Positions 26,538 to 34,332 of a stretch of DNA of 53,696 bases are shown here, one piece after another. The translations under genes were made by a program, and so were the position numbers. The notes under the pieces are model-generated. The model was not told where the DNA came from, did not search any database, and saw only the letters and a program-made list of their open reading frames with translations. The DNA is from an uncultured Bacteroidota bacterium (lineage in GTDB: Bacteria > Bacteroidota > Bacteroidia > Bacteroidales > VadinHA17): the NCBI GenBank assembly GCA_903844815.1, contig CAIMVD010000210.1:1-53696 (forward strand), in the 5' to 3' direction. Each line of letters starts with the position of its first letter. The first letter of the stretch is position 1.

Positions 26538-26602
26538 TTTACATTTGATTCTTAAACCTGAAATCAAAAACCTGAATCGACAAAGTTATTCAATATTACA
26601 GA

Positions 26603-27352
26603 TCAATAGCTCTTAACCTCTCCGCCTCCGAATACAACGGCTCCCTTGATAACGAGCTGTTTCGACATTTCTGTTGATCTTCCGGGAGAAAGCTTGCGTG
26701 AATCGCTGAATCCACCAAGGATTGGTGTTACATCGATTGTTACATACCAGTCGTCGGGTACAATTATTGTGGCTCCGCCGAAAACGCATGCGATCTCCAG
26801 CTCATTTCTTCCGGGCGCCATTTTTGCTTTTGTAAGATCGAGTTCCATACCTCCGAAGACTGCTGAGATTCTGCCTCCCCTGAAGTTTTCGGAAACGATC
26901 TGTCGTTCGCCGCCGCTAAAAACGTTTACATAGTCGACATAATCATCACCTATTATTCCTTTTGAGGTCACGGAATTGAATCCCTTACGTTTTGAAACGA
27001 TGAATATCACGCCGATTATTATGAATATTGAAGGCCAGAACATGTTGTAGGCATGGAAGGTCTCGCGGAAGATTGTGGGTATCAGGAAAAAGCCTCCCAC
27101 AGCCATCACGATTACTCCGGATGTTTTTTCGGCTTTTCCAAGTGTCATTACAAGGCCTATTGCTACAAGAAGCATTGGCCAGCTGAATATTACATGATCG
27201 ATGAAGTCAGGAAATATTCCGGTATTTCTCATTACAAGGAAAAGACCTACAAGTACCAAAACCACTCCGATTATTGGTCTGTTGCTTTTCAGGTGTCCAT
27301 GATCCTCCCTGTAAGGGTGGTTTTCATTTCCGTAGTTGCCATTTGTTTCCAT
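26603..27352 (-). CDS. LiaF-like membrane protein
   Basis: From ATG 27352 (a TTG at 27376 opens the frame) the product is 249 residues: a short soluble N-terminus, four membrane helices (about 22-110, of DUF5668 type) and a C-terminal LiaF/cell-wall-active-antibiotic-response domain of right-handed beta type, marked by repeated VFGG and GGA motifs (ISAVFGGMELDLTKAK, IACVFGGATIIVPDDW, GAVVFGGGEVKSY). In Firmicutes LiaF proteins restrain an envelope-stress kinase. Here the gene lies directly upstream of a LytS-like kinase and LytTR regulator, so a similar restraining or sensing role is inferred. Confidence 0.86.
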   Translation of the reverse strand: METNGNYGNENHPYREDHGHLKSNRPIIGVVLVLVGLFLVMRNTGIFPDFIDHVIFSWPMLLVAIGLVMTLGKAEKTSGVIVMAVGGFFLIPTIFRETFHAYNMFWPSIFIIIGVIFIVSKRKGFNSVTSKGIIGDDYVDYVNVFSGGERQIVSENFRGGRISAVFGGMELDLTKAKMAPGRNELEIACVFGGATIIVPDDWYVTIDVTPILGGFSDSRKLSPGRSTEMSKQLVIKGAVVFGGGEVKSY

Positions 27353-27386
27353 AGTTGTAAATTTATTTGTTTTCAAGTGAATAATT

Positions 27387-27776
27387 TCAGAATTTTCTTT
27401 TCAAAAAGGATGATAAAATAAATCCTATGCCTATTACCACAATAACTACAGGCCAGTAGAAGTTTTTAAACATTTCGGGCGTAACAAAAAATATCCTGTC
27501 CTGCAGGAACCAGATTCCTCCGGCAATAAGCAACAGGCCGGGAGTGAATTTAAGGTTGAGTAACATGATTGCACCAATGAAAACCATTGCTGTTTCCCAT
27601 GTAAAGTAGCTGCTGATACTCCCAAAACGGAGAAGATCGTTGGTTGCAACAAGCAGCGCCAGACCGAGGACAATAAAAAAGATCCCTGCACTGACCCTGG
27701 GGTGATGCTCTGCGTGCCTGGGATGATGCATGTCCCACTGCATCCTCCTTGATTCGCGATAGTCTCTGTTTCTCAT
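27387..27776 (-). CDS. Small DUF5668-type membrane protein
   Basis: 129 residues. A basic, His-rich N-terminal tail (residues 1-27) is followed by four short hydrophobic helices (about 29-125), with the LiaF-N/DUF5668 pattern GIFFIVLGLALLVATNDLL and LLIAGGIWFLQDRIFF. It is essentially the membrane half of the next gene without the beta domain. It lies about 35 nt upstream of that gene's ATG on the same strand and is the probable first gene of the LiaF-like/kinase/regulator operon. Function unknown; accessory membrane component is likely. Confidence 0.82.
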   Translation of the reverse strand: MRNRDYRESRRMQWDMHHPRHAEHHPRVSAGIFFIVLGLALLVATNDLLRFGSISSYFTWETAMVFIGAIMLLNLKFTPGLLLIAGGIWFLQDRIFFVTPEMFKNFYWPVVIVVIGIGFILSSFLKRKF

Positions 27777-27799
27777 AACTGTGAATATTTAATGTACAA

Positions 27800-27807
27800 C
27801 AAAGATA
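27800..27807 (-). promoter_or_regulatory. Candidate -7 box for the LiaF-like/two-component operon
   Basis: Minus strand TATCTTTG, 23 nt before the start codon at 27776; leader of about 17 nt. No -33 TTG. Confidence 0.35.
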
Positions 27808-27930
27808 ATTCCCGGGTAAAGTTCACGTTAATATTAATCGGCGAGCTGCGTTTTTATACCGGCAAAAAGTCTTTTACATCAATAATTGTTACTTTTTTGT
27901 TGATAATTTTTTTAATTAAAGAAGGATTCA

Positions 27931-27938
27931 TATTTTTG
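27931..27938 (+). promoter_or_regulatory. Candidate -7 box for the DUF177-rpmF-plsX-fabH operon
   Basis: TATTTTTG, 19 nt before ATG 27958, in an AT-rich divergent promoter region. TTG triplets upstream are too far (28 nt) for a standard -33 element. Confidence 0.35.
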
Positions 27939-27957
27939 CAGTCCAAAATTTATAGAG

Positions 27958-28479
27958 ATGGCCGAGTCATATGGTATTCCGTTGGTGAGTTTGAAAGAGG
28001 GCCGGCACTCTTTTGAGTTTGAAATTAAGGAAGCGTTTTTTGAACAGTTTGAGGAGTCGGAAGTACAGGAAGGAAAGCTTTTTGCGCACGTGGGGATTGA
28101 AAAACATTCGACCCTTGCCGAGCTGACAATAAGGATAGAAGGCGTTGTAAAAATTTGTTGCGACAGGTGCCTTGAGATGTTTTTCCATCCTGTTGAATGT
28201 GAGGACAGGCTGATTGTAAAATTCGGGAAAAGCGTCGGAGACGATGACCCCGACATTATTTCAGTAGCTGTTGATGCACCCGAGCTGGATCTGAGGCAGC
28301 AATTTTATGAGTTTATACTTCTCGCGCTGCCAATAAGAAGGATTCACCCCGACAACAGCAGGGGAGAAAGCACCTGCGACCCGGAAATGATGAAGAAGCT
28401 TAGAGAGCATCTTACTGAAGAAGAACACAATAGGGATCCCCGCTGGGATGAATTGAAGAAATTAATAAATGACAATTAA
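27958..28479 (+). CDS. DUF177 (YceD-like) protein
   Basis: 173 residues. The family core is present: a beta-rich N-terminal half and the CCDRCLEMF motif (two Cys two residues apart) around residues 64-72, then an acidic stretch and a C-terminal DPRWDELKKLI segment that is the most conserved part of the family. YceD is a ribosome-biogenesis-related protein encoded next to rpmF in most bacteria; in E. coli and plants family members affect 23S rRNA. The order DUF177-rpmF-plsX-fabH here is the classical one. Spaced 11 nt from rpmF. Confidence 0.93.
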   Translation: MAESYGIPLVSLKEGRHSFEFEIKEAFFEQFEESEVQEGKLFAHVGIEKHSTLAELTIRIEGVVKICCDRCLEMFFHPVECEDRLIVKFGKSVGDDDPDIISVAVDAPELDLRQQFYEFILLALPIRRIHPDNSRGESTCDPEMMKKLREHLTEEEHNRDPRWDELKKLINDN

Positions 28480-28490
28480 ATATATTTAAA

Positions 28491-28676
28491 ATGGCACATC
28501 CTAAACATAAACATTCCAAGACCAGAAGAGATAAGCGCAGGACGCATTACAAAGCTACTGCTCCTACAATAGGAAGCTGTTCAAACTGCGGATCATCGGT
28601 TCTGTACCACAGAGTATGCCCGGAATGCGGTTTTTACAGAGGAAAACTTGCAATTGAGAAAAAGGCTACTGCCTGA
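28491..28676 (+). CDS. rpmF: 50S ribosomal protein L32
   Basis: 61 residues, standard length. Basic N-terminus MAHPKHKHSKTRRDKRRTHY and an intact zinc ribbon made of CSNC and CPEC pairs, so this is the zinc-binding (C+) form of L32. Located between the DUF177 gene and plsX, as in many bacteria, which couples ribosome and fatty-acid synthesis gene expression. Confidence 0.98.
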   Translation: MAHPKHKHSKTRRDKRRTHYKATAPTIGSCSNCGSSVLYHRVCPECGFYRGKLAIEKKATA

Positions 28677-28699
28677 TTTGGCAATTTAAAAAAGCTGAT

Positions 28700-29638
28700 A
28701 TGAGAATTGGCCTTGATGTCATGGGAGGTGATTATGCACCTGATGCAGTCATTGAGGGTGCCGTTGATTCAATCGCGCATTTGACCGTGGGTGAAATTCT
28801 CGTCCTTATAGGGGACGAAAGTGCCATTCGCAGGAAGCTTGATCAGATGCAGGTTGATCCAGTGCTGTTTGAGATTGTACACGCACCAGAGATGATTGAA
28901 ATGGGTGATCATCCTGCAAAAGCCTTTTCTCAGAAGAAAGACTCGAGCATCGCCATGGGTTACGGAATGCTTAAAAAAGGCCTGCTCGACGGTTTTTGCA
29001 GCGCAGGAAATACAGGAGCAATGCTTGTTGGTGCCAGCTATACGGTGAATGTTATTCCCGGGGTGCTGAGACCCGCACTTGCAACAATTCTCCCTTGTGT
29101 TGATAATCGCGATTGTGTAATCCTCGATATAGGTCTGAATCCCGATTGCAAACCTGATGTTCTTCTCCAGTACGGCGTTCTTGGAAGTATTTATGCCAAG
29201 CATGTCCTTGGAAGGGAAAACCCTACCGTTGGCCTGCTCAACATAGGCGAAGAAGAGACAAAAGGAACTTCTGCCATAAAAGCAGCTTATGAACTTATGA
29301 AAGAATATCCCGGACTTAATTTTACCGGAAACATTGAAGGGAATGCACTCTTCCTCGAGACTATGACCGATGTCGTTGTCTGTGACGGATTTGTAGGAAA
29401 TGTCATTCTGAAGATGGGTGAAGCATTCTATCATATATATAAGATCAGAAATCTGAAAGACACATATTTCGATCGTCTTGACTGGGAGAATATCGGTGGA
29501 TCTCCCATAATTGGTATTAATGCCAATGTCGTGATTGGTCATGGTATCTCAAAGCGCAGGGCAATAAAGAATATGGTCCTGCAGACCAGAGGCGTGGTAC
29601 GCGCAAACCTGGCTCAAAAGATAAAAGAAGCAGTCTGA
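28700..29638 (+). CDS. plsX: Phosphate acyltransferase PlsX
   Basis: 312 residues. It makes acyl-phosphate from acyl-ACP for the PlsY route of phospholipid synthesis, at the membrane surface. Start RIGLDVMGGDYAPDAVIEGA is the family signature. Other conserved blocks are KKDSSIAMGYGMLKKG, DGFCSAGNTGAML, NIGEEETKGT and FVGNVILKMGEA. Slightly shorter than E. coli PlsX, as is common in Bacteroidota. Only 3 nt separate it from fabH. A long frame on the opposite strand inside this gene is a shadow. Confidence 0.97.
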   Translation: MRIGLDVMGGDYAPDAVIEGAVDSIAHLTVGEILVLIGDESAIRRKLDQMQVDPVLFEIVHAPEMIEMGDHPAKAFSQKKDSSIAMGYGMLKKGLLDGFCSAGNTGAMLVGASYTVNVIPGVLRPALATILPCVDNRDCVILDIGLNPDCKPDVLLQYGVLGSIYAKHVLGRENPTVGLLNIGEEETKGTSAIKAAYELMKEYPGLNFTGNIEGNALFLETMTDVVVCDGFVGNVILKMGEAFYHIYKIRNLKDTYFDRLDWENIGGSPIIGINANVVIGHGISKRRAIKNMVLQTRGVVRANLAQKIKEAV

Positions 29639-29641
29639 CAA

Positions 29642-30640
29642 ATGGAAAAAATAAGGGCAGCTATTACCGGGATCAATGCCTGGGCACCGGAATACAGGCT
29701 GACAAATCAGGAACTTTCAAAGTTGGTAGATACCTCCGATGAATGGATAATGCAGCGTGTAGGTATAAAGGAAAGACGAATCCAAAAGGGTGAAGGCCTC
29801 GGAAGCTCTGATATGGGTGAACAGGCCGTCAAAGGACTGCTGGCCAAAACAAATACATCTCCTGATGAGGTGGATCTGCTTATCTGCTCTACAGTTACAC
29901 CTGATATGATGTTTCCTGCGACTGCAAATATCATCTCTGATAAATGCGGTATACTTAATGCCTTCAGCTTTGACCTTAATGCCGCCTGCTCGGGTTTCCT
30001 TTTTGCACTTCAGACAGCAGCAGCTTACGTCGAAACCGGACGCTATAAAAAAGTTGTAGTCGTAGGCGCCGACAAGATGTCGTCGATAACTGATTATACC
30101 GACCGTACAACCTGTCCTCTTTTCGGCGATGCAGCCGGAGCAGTTCTTCTGGAACCTACTACTGAAGAATTCGGAATCATGGACTATATTTTCCGAACCG
30201 ACGGGTCGGGAAGAAAATTCCTCCACATGAAAGCGGGGGGATCGGTAAGACCTTCGTCCCACGAAACTGTCGATGCCAAGGAGCACTATATTTACCAGGA
30301 AGGTCAGAGCGTTTTTAAGTTCGCCGTTTCAAATATGGCAGACGTTGCTGCCGAAATAATGGAACGCAATAACCTGAAGTCGGAAGATATTGCATGGCTG
30401 GTTCCCCATCAGGCCAACCTGCGAATTATCGATGCGACCGGAAGAAGAATGGGTCTTGACCCAGGAAAGGTGATGATTAACATCCAGAATTATGGAAATA
30501 CCACAACTGCGACTATCCCTTTGTGTATGTGGGAATATGAAAACAGATTGAAAAAGGGAGACATAATTATCCTTGCTGCTTTCGGCGGCGGGTTTACCTG
30601 GGGGTCAATTTATCTTAAATGGGCTTATGACCCGCAGTAG
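29642..30640 (+). CDS. fabH: 3-oxoacyl-ACP synthase III
   Basis: 332 residues. It condenses acetyl-CoA (or a branched starter) with malonyl-ACP to start fatty-acid chains. The catalytic triad is complete: Cys in [12 protein letters not shown], His in [11 protein letters not shown] and Asn in [12 protein letters not shown]-terminal [15 protein letters not shown] and GIKERRI motifs are typical. Last gene of the DUF177-rpmF-plsX-fabH unit. Starter specificity (branched versus acetyl) cannot be set from the visible motifs. Confidence 0.97.
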   Translation: MEKIRAAITGINAWAPEYRLTNQELSKLVDTSDEWIMQRVGIKERRIQKGEGLGSSDMGEQAVKGLLAKTNTSPDEVDLLICSTVTPDMMFPATANIISDKCGILNAFSFDLNAACSGFLFALQTAAAYVETGRYKKVVVVGADKMSSITDYTDRTTCPLFGDAAGAVLLEPTTEEFGIMDYIFRTDGSGRKFLHMKAGGSVRPSSHETVDAKEHYIYQEGQSVFKFAVSNMADVAAEIMERNNLKSEDIAWLVPHQANLRIIDATGRRMGLDPGKVMINIQNYGNTTTATIPLCMWEYENRLKKGDIIILAAFGGGFTWGSIYLKWAYDPQ

Positions 30641-30781
30641 CAGGTTCATAAGTTGAGGTTACTGTAAAGACAGTCCTTCATCGCCCGGAAGGTCAGACAG
30701 CTTTCCCGGTCTTTTTCCTTTGTTCACAGGAAATCTATTCTAAAAGCCGGAGTTGTTAGTGTAGTAATAGGCAATAGTTTT

Positions 30782-30789
30782 TATATTTG
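30782..30789 (+). promoter_or_regulatory. Candidate -7 box ahead of the bactofilin/ATP synthase operon
   Basis: TATATTTG, 37 nt before ATG 30827; leader of about 31 nt. It lies in a 186-nt gap after fabH that also holds a weak, imperfect hairpin (about 30690-30712) followed by five T. Confidence 0.4.
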
Positions 30790-30826
30790 TGAGTTATTAG
30801 GTGTAATATCAAAATATTTTAATGTA

Positions 30827-31225
30827 ATGGCAAAATCCAATGAGATTGAAAGCTCTTCGATAAACCTGATAAGTAATGGAACAGAGATAATCGGTGACAT
30901 CAAATCGACCGGAGATATCCGTATTGATGGTTTTCTCACTGGTAATTTGAATATTAAAGGTAAAGTGGTTATCGGTCCGACAGGAAAAATCAGTGGTGAG
31001 GTAATTTGTAAGAACTCTGAGGTTTCGGGTTTTATTGAAGGAAAGATAACGGTCGAACAACTTCTCAGCCTCAAAGCTTCCTCGACTATCCTTGGAGATA
31101 TTGCCACAGCAAAACTCGCCATAGAACCAGGAGCGAAATTCTCGGGTAATTGCAAAATGATCGATAGCGAAAAACGTGGAGCAACTGCAGCAAGAGAAAA
31201 AGAACCGGAAAAATATACCGCATAA
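30827..31225 (+). CDS. Bactofilin (polymer-forming cytoskeletal protein)
   Basis: 132 residues. The bactofilin right-handed beta-helix spans about 18-108, with the recurrent hydrophobic ladder and Gly turns (DIRIDGFLTGNLNIKGKVVIG, GKISGEVICKNSEVSG, SSTILGDIATAKLAIEPGAKF). Flanking tails are short and disordered. Bactofilins self-assemble without nucleotide into filaments used in cell-shape and envelope positioning. The last 50 nt overlap the GTG-started AtpZ/I-like gene, which ties this cytoskeletal gene to the ATP synthase operon. Confidence 0.93.
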   Translation: MAKSNEIESSSINLISNGTEIIGDIKSTGDIRIDGFLTGNLNIKGKVVIGPTGKISGEVICKNSEVSGFIEGKITVEQLLSLKASSTILGDIATAKLAIEPGAKFSGNCKMIDSEKRGATAAREKEPEKYTA

Positions 31226-31415
31226 GGGTTTAAACGATTTCGCCAAATACTCGGGGCTGGCCTTCCAGATGATTGCAATCATTCTGGTTACGACCTGGGG
31301 GGGCCTAAAGCTTGATGAAGTGGCGGGCTTCAAAAATCCGGTTTTTGTAATTATACTATCGCTTCTCGGCGTTTTTGCAGCTATCTATTTTGCAGTGAAG
31401 GAATTCATAAAATAA
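31176..31415 (+). CDS. AtpZ/AtpI-like ATP synthase accessory protein
   Basis: 79 residues with two helices (about 26-43 and 54-74) and the family pattern YSGLAFQMIAIILVTTWGGLKLDE. This small inner-membrane protein precedes F0 genes in Bacteroidota and is related to AtpI/AtpZ factors that help c-ring assembly or magnesium/calcium transport. The start is GTG 31176, inside the bactofilin gene by 50 nt. No ATG, GTG or TTG occurs in frame between it and the first membrane helix, so the overlap appears genuine. Confidence 0.85.
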   Translation: MEQLQQEKKNRKNIPHKGLNDFAKYSGLAFQMIAIILVTTWGGLKLDEVAGFKNPVFVIILSLLGVFAAIYFAVKEFIK

Positions 31416-31419
31416 CATA

Positions 31420-31827
31420 ATGATGAAAATTGCAGGCAGATATATATTACCTCTGATGACATTATATATCCTGATCTGTGCTGGTGGTTTCTTCCTGTCA
31501 TCAGTCTTAAAAACGCCCTTCAGCTTTTCCGATTTCATCGTCCTGGCTACACTGTTTCTGCTTATAAACTTCTTACAGCTTTTCATCTTCTTCAGGGGGC
31601 AGTTTCGCGAACCTGAAAGTACCACCATGCACACACTGGTATCAATATCGGTTAAATTTCTGCTTGAGATGGTTTTAGCCTTAATTTGGTTTATTGTTAT
31701 TAAAAAAACACTGGCATCTGCTGTTGTTATGTTTTTTGTTTTATATTTAACACTCACTTTGTTTGCGACAATTATGATGTTGAAAGCATTGAAAATTAAA
31801 TCTTTAAATAAAGAAGTGCTGGTTTGA
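31420..31827 (+). CDS. Membrane protein of the ATP synthase operon, function unknown
   Basis: 135 residues with four helices (about 8-28, 40-60, 72-95, 98-122). Four-helix proteins at this place, just ahead of atpB, recur in Bacteroidota and resemble AtpI in topology, though I see no diagnostic motif. It follows the AtpZ/I-like gene by 4 nt, and its stop overlaps the TTG start of atpB (TTGA), so translation is coupled. An assembly factor role is inferred from position only. Confidence 0.75.
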   Translation: MMKIAGRYILPLMTLYILICAGGFFLSSVLKTPFSFSDFIVLATLFLLINFLQLFIFFRGQFREPESTTMHTLVSISVKFLLEMVLALIWFIVIKKTLASAVVMFFVLYLTLTLFATIMMLKALKIKSLNKEVLV

Positions 31828-32903
31828 AAACAAGAATTTTTGCAGGTCTGTTCTTTTCTCTGATCATTGCGGGTATGAATTTTACCGCATTTGGACAGGA
31901 ATCCGAAGGTACTGTTACAGGAAAAGAAAAGGGGGAATCCGAATCGGTATTCGATGCAAGTACCTTCATAATGGAACATATTGCTGATTCCCATGAGTGG
32001 CATCTTCTGACAAAAAAGGACGGTGAAAGTGTGGCTATTTACCTTCCTGTCATTCTTTATTCCAGAGAAAAGGGTATAGACCTTTTTTCTTCAAAAAAAC
32101 TGGCACACGGTAATACTTATAAAGGATACAAACTTGAAGAGGAAGGTGACCTGAAAGGAACCATTGTAAATATTAAAGAGGACGGAACTGTTGATGAGGA
32201 ATCCTTTCCCCTCGATTTTTCAATTACCAAAACAATAGTAGGCCTGCTTTTTTCAGCAATTATCGGACTCTTGTTATTTATCGGACTGGGTCGTTCATAT
32301 AAGAAAACCGGTATCAGCCATCCGAAAGGGATGCAGAGTTTCCTTGAGCCTCTCATCCTGTTTATTCGCGACGACATAGCTATTGCCAACATAGGTGAAC
32401 ATAAATATGAGAAATACATGCCATATCTTCTTACGGTATTCTTTTTCATACTTCTGAATAACCTGATGGGGCTTATTCCGTTTCCTCCTCCCTTCGGAGC
32501 CAACGTAACCGGAAATATTGCAGTTACTTTTGTTCTTGCATTCTTCACCTTTATTATAACTCAGTTCAGCGGCAACAAAAATTACTGGAAGCATGTCTTT
32601 GCCACTCCGGGTGTTCCCCTCTGGCTTCTTCCTGTAATGATACCGGTTGAACTGATAGGGATTATCTCGAAGCCTTTCGCTCTTATGATCCGTCTTTTCG
32701 CGAACATAACGGCAGGTCATATTATCGTCTTAAGCCTTGTTGCCCTTATTTTTATCTTTGATACGGTTTGGGTATCACCCGTATCGATCATGTTCGTGAT
32801 TTTCATGGATTGCCTCGAATTGCTTGTGGCTTTCCTCCAGGCATATGTATTCACCCTGTTGTCGGCATTGTTCATCAGTCTGGCAGTACAGGAACACCAT
32901 TAA
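31824..32903 (+). CDS. atpB: ATP synthase F0 subunit a
   Basis: 359 residues, longer than E. coli subunit a (271) because of an N-terminal signal-like segment (ending FTAFGQ) and about 110 residues before the first core helix, a common feature in Bacteroidota. The proton-path core is intact: GANVTGNIAVTF, IGIISKPFALMIRLFANITAGH with the essential Arg, and LLVAFLQAYVFTLLSALF. The TTG start overlaps the previous stop codon; it is preferred because it yields a complete signal peptide, while the next Met lies inside it. Confidence 0.96.
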   Translation: MKTRIFAGLFFSLIIAGMNFTAFGQESEGTVTGKEKGESESVFDASTFIMEHIADSHEWHLLTKKDGESVAIYLPVILYSREKGIDLFSSKKLAHGNTYKGYKLEEEGDLKGTIVNIKEDGTVDEESFPLDFSITKTIVGLLFSAIIGLLLFIGLGRSYKKTGISHPKGMQSFLEPLILFIRDDIAIANIGEHKYEKYMPYLLTVFFFILLNNLMGLIPFPPPFGANVTGNIAVTFVLAFFTFIITQFSGNKNYWKHVFATPGVPLWLLPVMIPVELIGIISKPFALMIRLFANITAGHIIVLSLVALIFIFDTVWVSPVSIMFVIFMDCLELLVAFLQAYVFTLLSALFISLAVQEHH

Positions 32904-33143
<240 letters not shown>

Positions 33144-33151
33144 AGAAACGG

Positions 33152-33180
33152 AAAGACCGGAACGGTTGGTTCCGGTCTTT
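33152..33180 (+). terminator. Intra-operon hairpin between atpE and atpF
   Basis: Perfect 12-bp stem AAAGACCGGAAC/GTTCCGGTCTTT with a 5-nt loop, starting 9 nt after the atpE stop and followed by TCTTT. It can act as a leaky terminator or 3' stabiliser. Either would raise c-subunit message above the genes that follow. Confidence 0.75.
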
Positions 33181-33210
33181 TCTTTAAATTTAAAATGTAA
33201 AAATCGAACT

Positions 33211-33726
33211 ATGGTCTTACTAGCAGGCAGTCTTACAACCCCGGCAATCGGGACGATCTTCTGGACTACACTTATATTTGGTTTGTTTTTCTTCCTTCTT
33301 TCAAAATTCGCGTGGAAACCCATCCTTAGTGCTGTCAAAGCCCGCGATGAAATGATCAAGGGCTCTCTTAAGTCGGCTGAGAAAGCAAGGGAAGAAATGC
33401 TGAAACTCCAGAGCGACAATGAAGCTATTCTCCGCAAAGCAAGGGAAGAGCGCGAAGAGATTCTTAAGGAAGCACGCGATGTCCGTGACAAACTTGTGGC
33501 AGAAGCTAAAGGAAAAGCTTCCCAGGAAGCAGAAAAACTGATGGAGAAAGCCAGGGCAGCCATCGAGAGCGAGAAACTAAAAGCGATATCGGAGATACGC
33601 GAACAGGTCGCCTTGCTATCGGTCGAGATTGCTTCAAAACTTCTGGGAGAACAACTGAAGCAGACAGGCGAGCAGGAAAAGCTCATCAATAGCTACCTCA
33701 AAGAAATTGACTTCAAAAAGAATTAA
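33211..33726 (+). CDS. atpF: ATP synthase F0 subunit b
   Basis: From ATG 33211 the product is 172 residues: one N-terminal membrane helix (GTIFWTTLIFGLFFFLLSKF, about 14-33) and a long charged coiled coil (about 40-150), the standard b architecture of the peripheral stalk. The frame is open further upstream to 33094 but those codons cover the end of atpE and the hairpin. One b gene is present, so the stalk is a homodimer. 15 nt before atpH. Confidence 0.95.
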   Translation: MVLLAGSLTTPAIGTIFWTTLIFGLFFFLLSKFAWKPILSAVKARDEMIKGSLKSAEKAREEMLKLQSDNEAILRKAREEREEILKEARDVRDKLVAEAKGKASQEAEKLMEKARAAIESEKLKAISEIREQVALLSVEIASKLLGEQLKQTGEQEKLINSYLKEIDFKKN

Positions 33727-33741
33727 GAGCTACGACCGGTA

Positions 33742-34290
33742 ATGAACGACAGTAAAATATCAGTAAGATATTCAAGGGCACTATTTCAGCTTGCAATCGA
33801 TAAAAAGCTGCTTGATGAGGTTAGTAAGGATATGGTTCTTATTGCGGAGGTATGCGCAACCCCGGAAGCTAAGGAACTTATTTATAACCCCGTTATTCGC
33901 CCCTCAAAGAAATCAGCAATTTTTCATGTACTTTTCGATGGCAATGTAGAGGGAATCACGCTTTCGCTGATCGATCTTGTCATTCAAAACGGACGTGAGA
34001 GCTTTCTGCCGGCAATTGCAAGGGTATTCATTCATGAAACAATGAAGTACCACGGAGTAACTGAAACATATCTGACTACGGCTGTTGGCGTTGATTCGAA
34101 GGTTAAAAAGGAAATTTCCGACCTTGTCGCTGAAATATTCAGCACTAAAGTTGATCTAAGGGAAAACATAGATCCGGATATAATTGGAGGTTTTATCCTG
34201 AGAGTCGATGATAAATACATCGATGCAAGCATCAGGAATAAGCTCAGAAAAATTTCAAAAGAATTAAGAGGGAGCATAACTGCCTCCTGA
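33742..34290 (+). CDS. atpH: ATP synthase F1 subunit delta
   Basis: 182 residues. N-terminal six-helix domain that caps the alpha subunits (ISVRYSRALFQLAIDKKLLDEV is the family start) and a C-terminal domain ending in the conserved GGFILRVDDKYIDASIRNKLRKI. Links F1 to the b-subunit stalk. Standard length and position between atpF and atpA. Confidence 0.96.
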   Translation: MNDSKISVRYSRALFQLAIDKKLLDEVSKDMVLIAEVCATPEAKELIYNPVIRPSKKSAIFHVLFDGNVEGITLSLIDLVIQNGRESFLPAIARVFIHETMKYHGVTETYLTTAVGVDSKVKKEISDLVAEIFSTKVDLRENIDPDIIGGFILRVDDKYIDASIRNKLRKISKELRGSITAS

Positions 34291-34332
34291 AAATAAGAAT
34301 ATTATTAATCAGCATTTTTAAGAGAATTTAAA

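Noticed and set aside
28769-29542. 257-codon frame on the strand opposite plsX
   Set aside because: Lies wholly inside plsX, has no family features and an unlikely composition; a shadow of codon bias.
30680-30715. Terminator after fabH
   Set aside because: The stem is imperfect (GGAAGG against CTTTCC) and cannot be told from chance, although a T-run follows.
30753-30789. Full -33/-7 promoter before the bactofilin gene
   Set aside because: The only TTG is 26 nt from the -7 box, outside the usual spacing; only the -7 box is reported.
31356-32003. 215-codon minus-strand frame across atpZ/I-like, unknown and atpB genes
   Set aside because: Antisense to three real genes with no motif; shadow.
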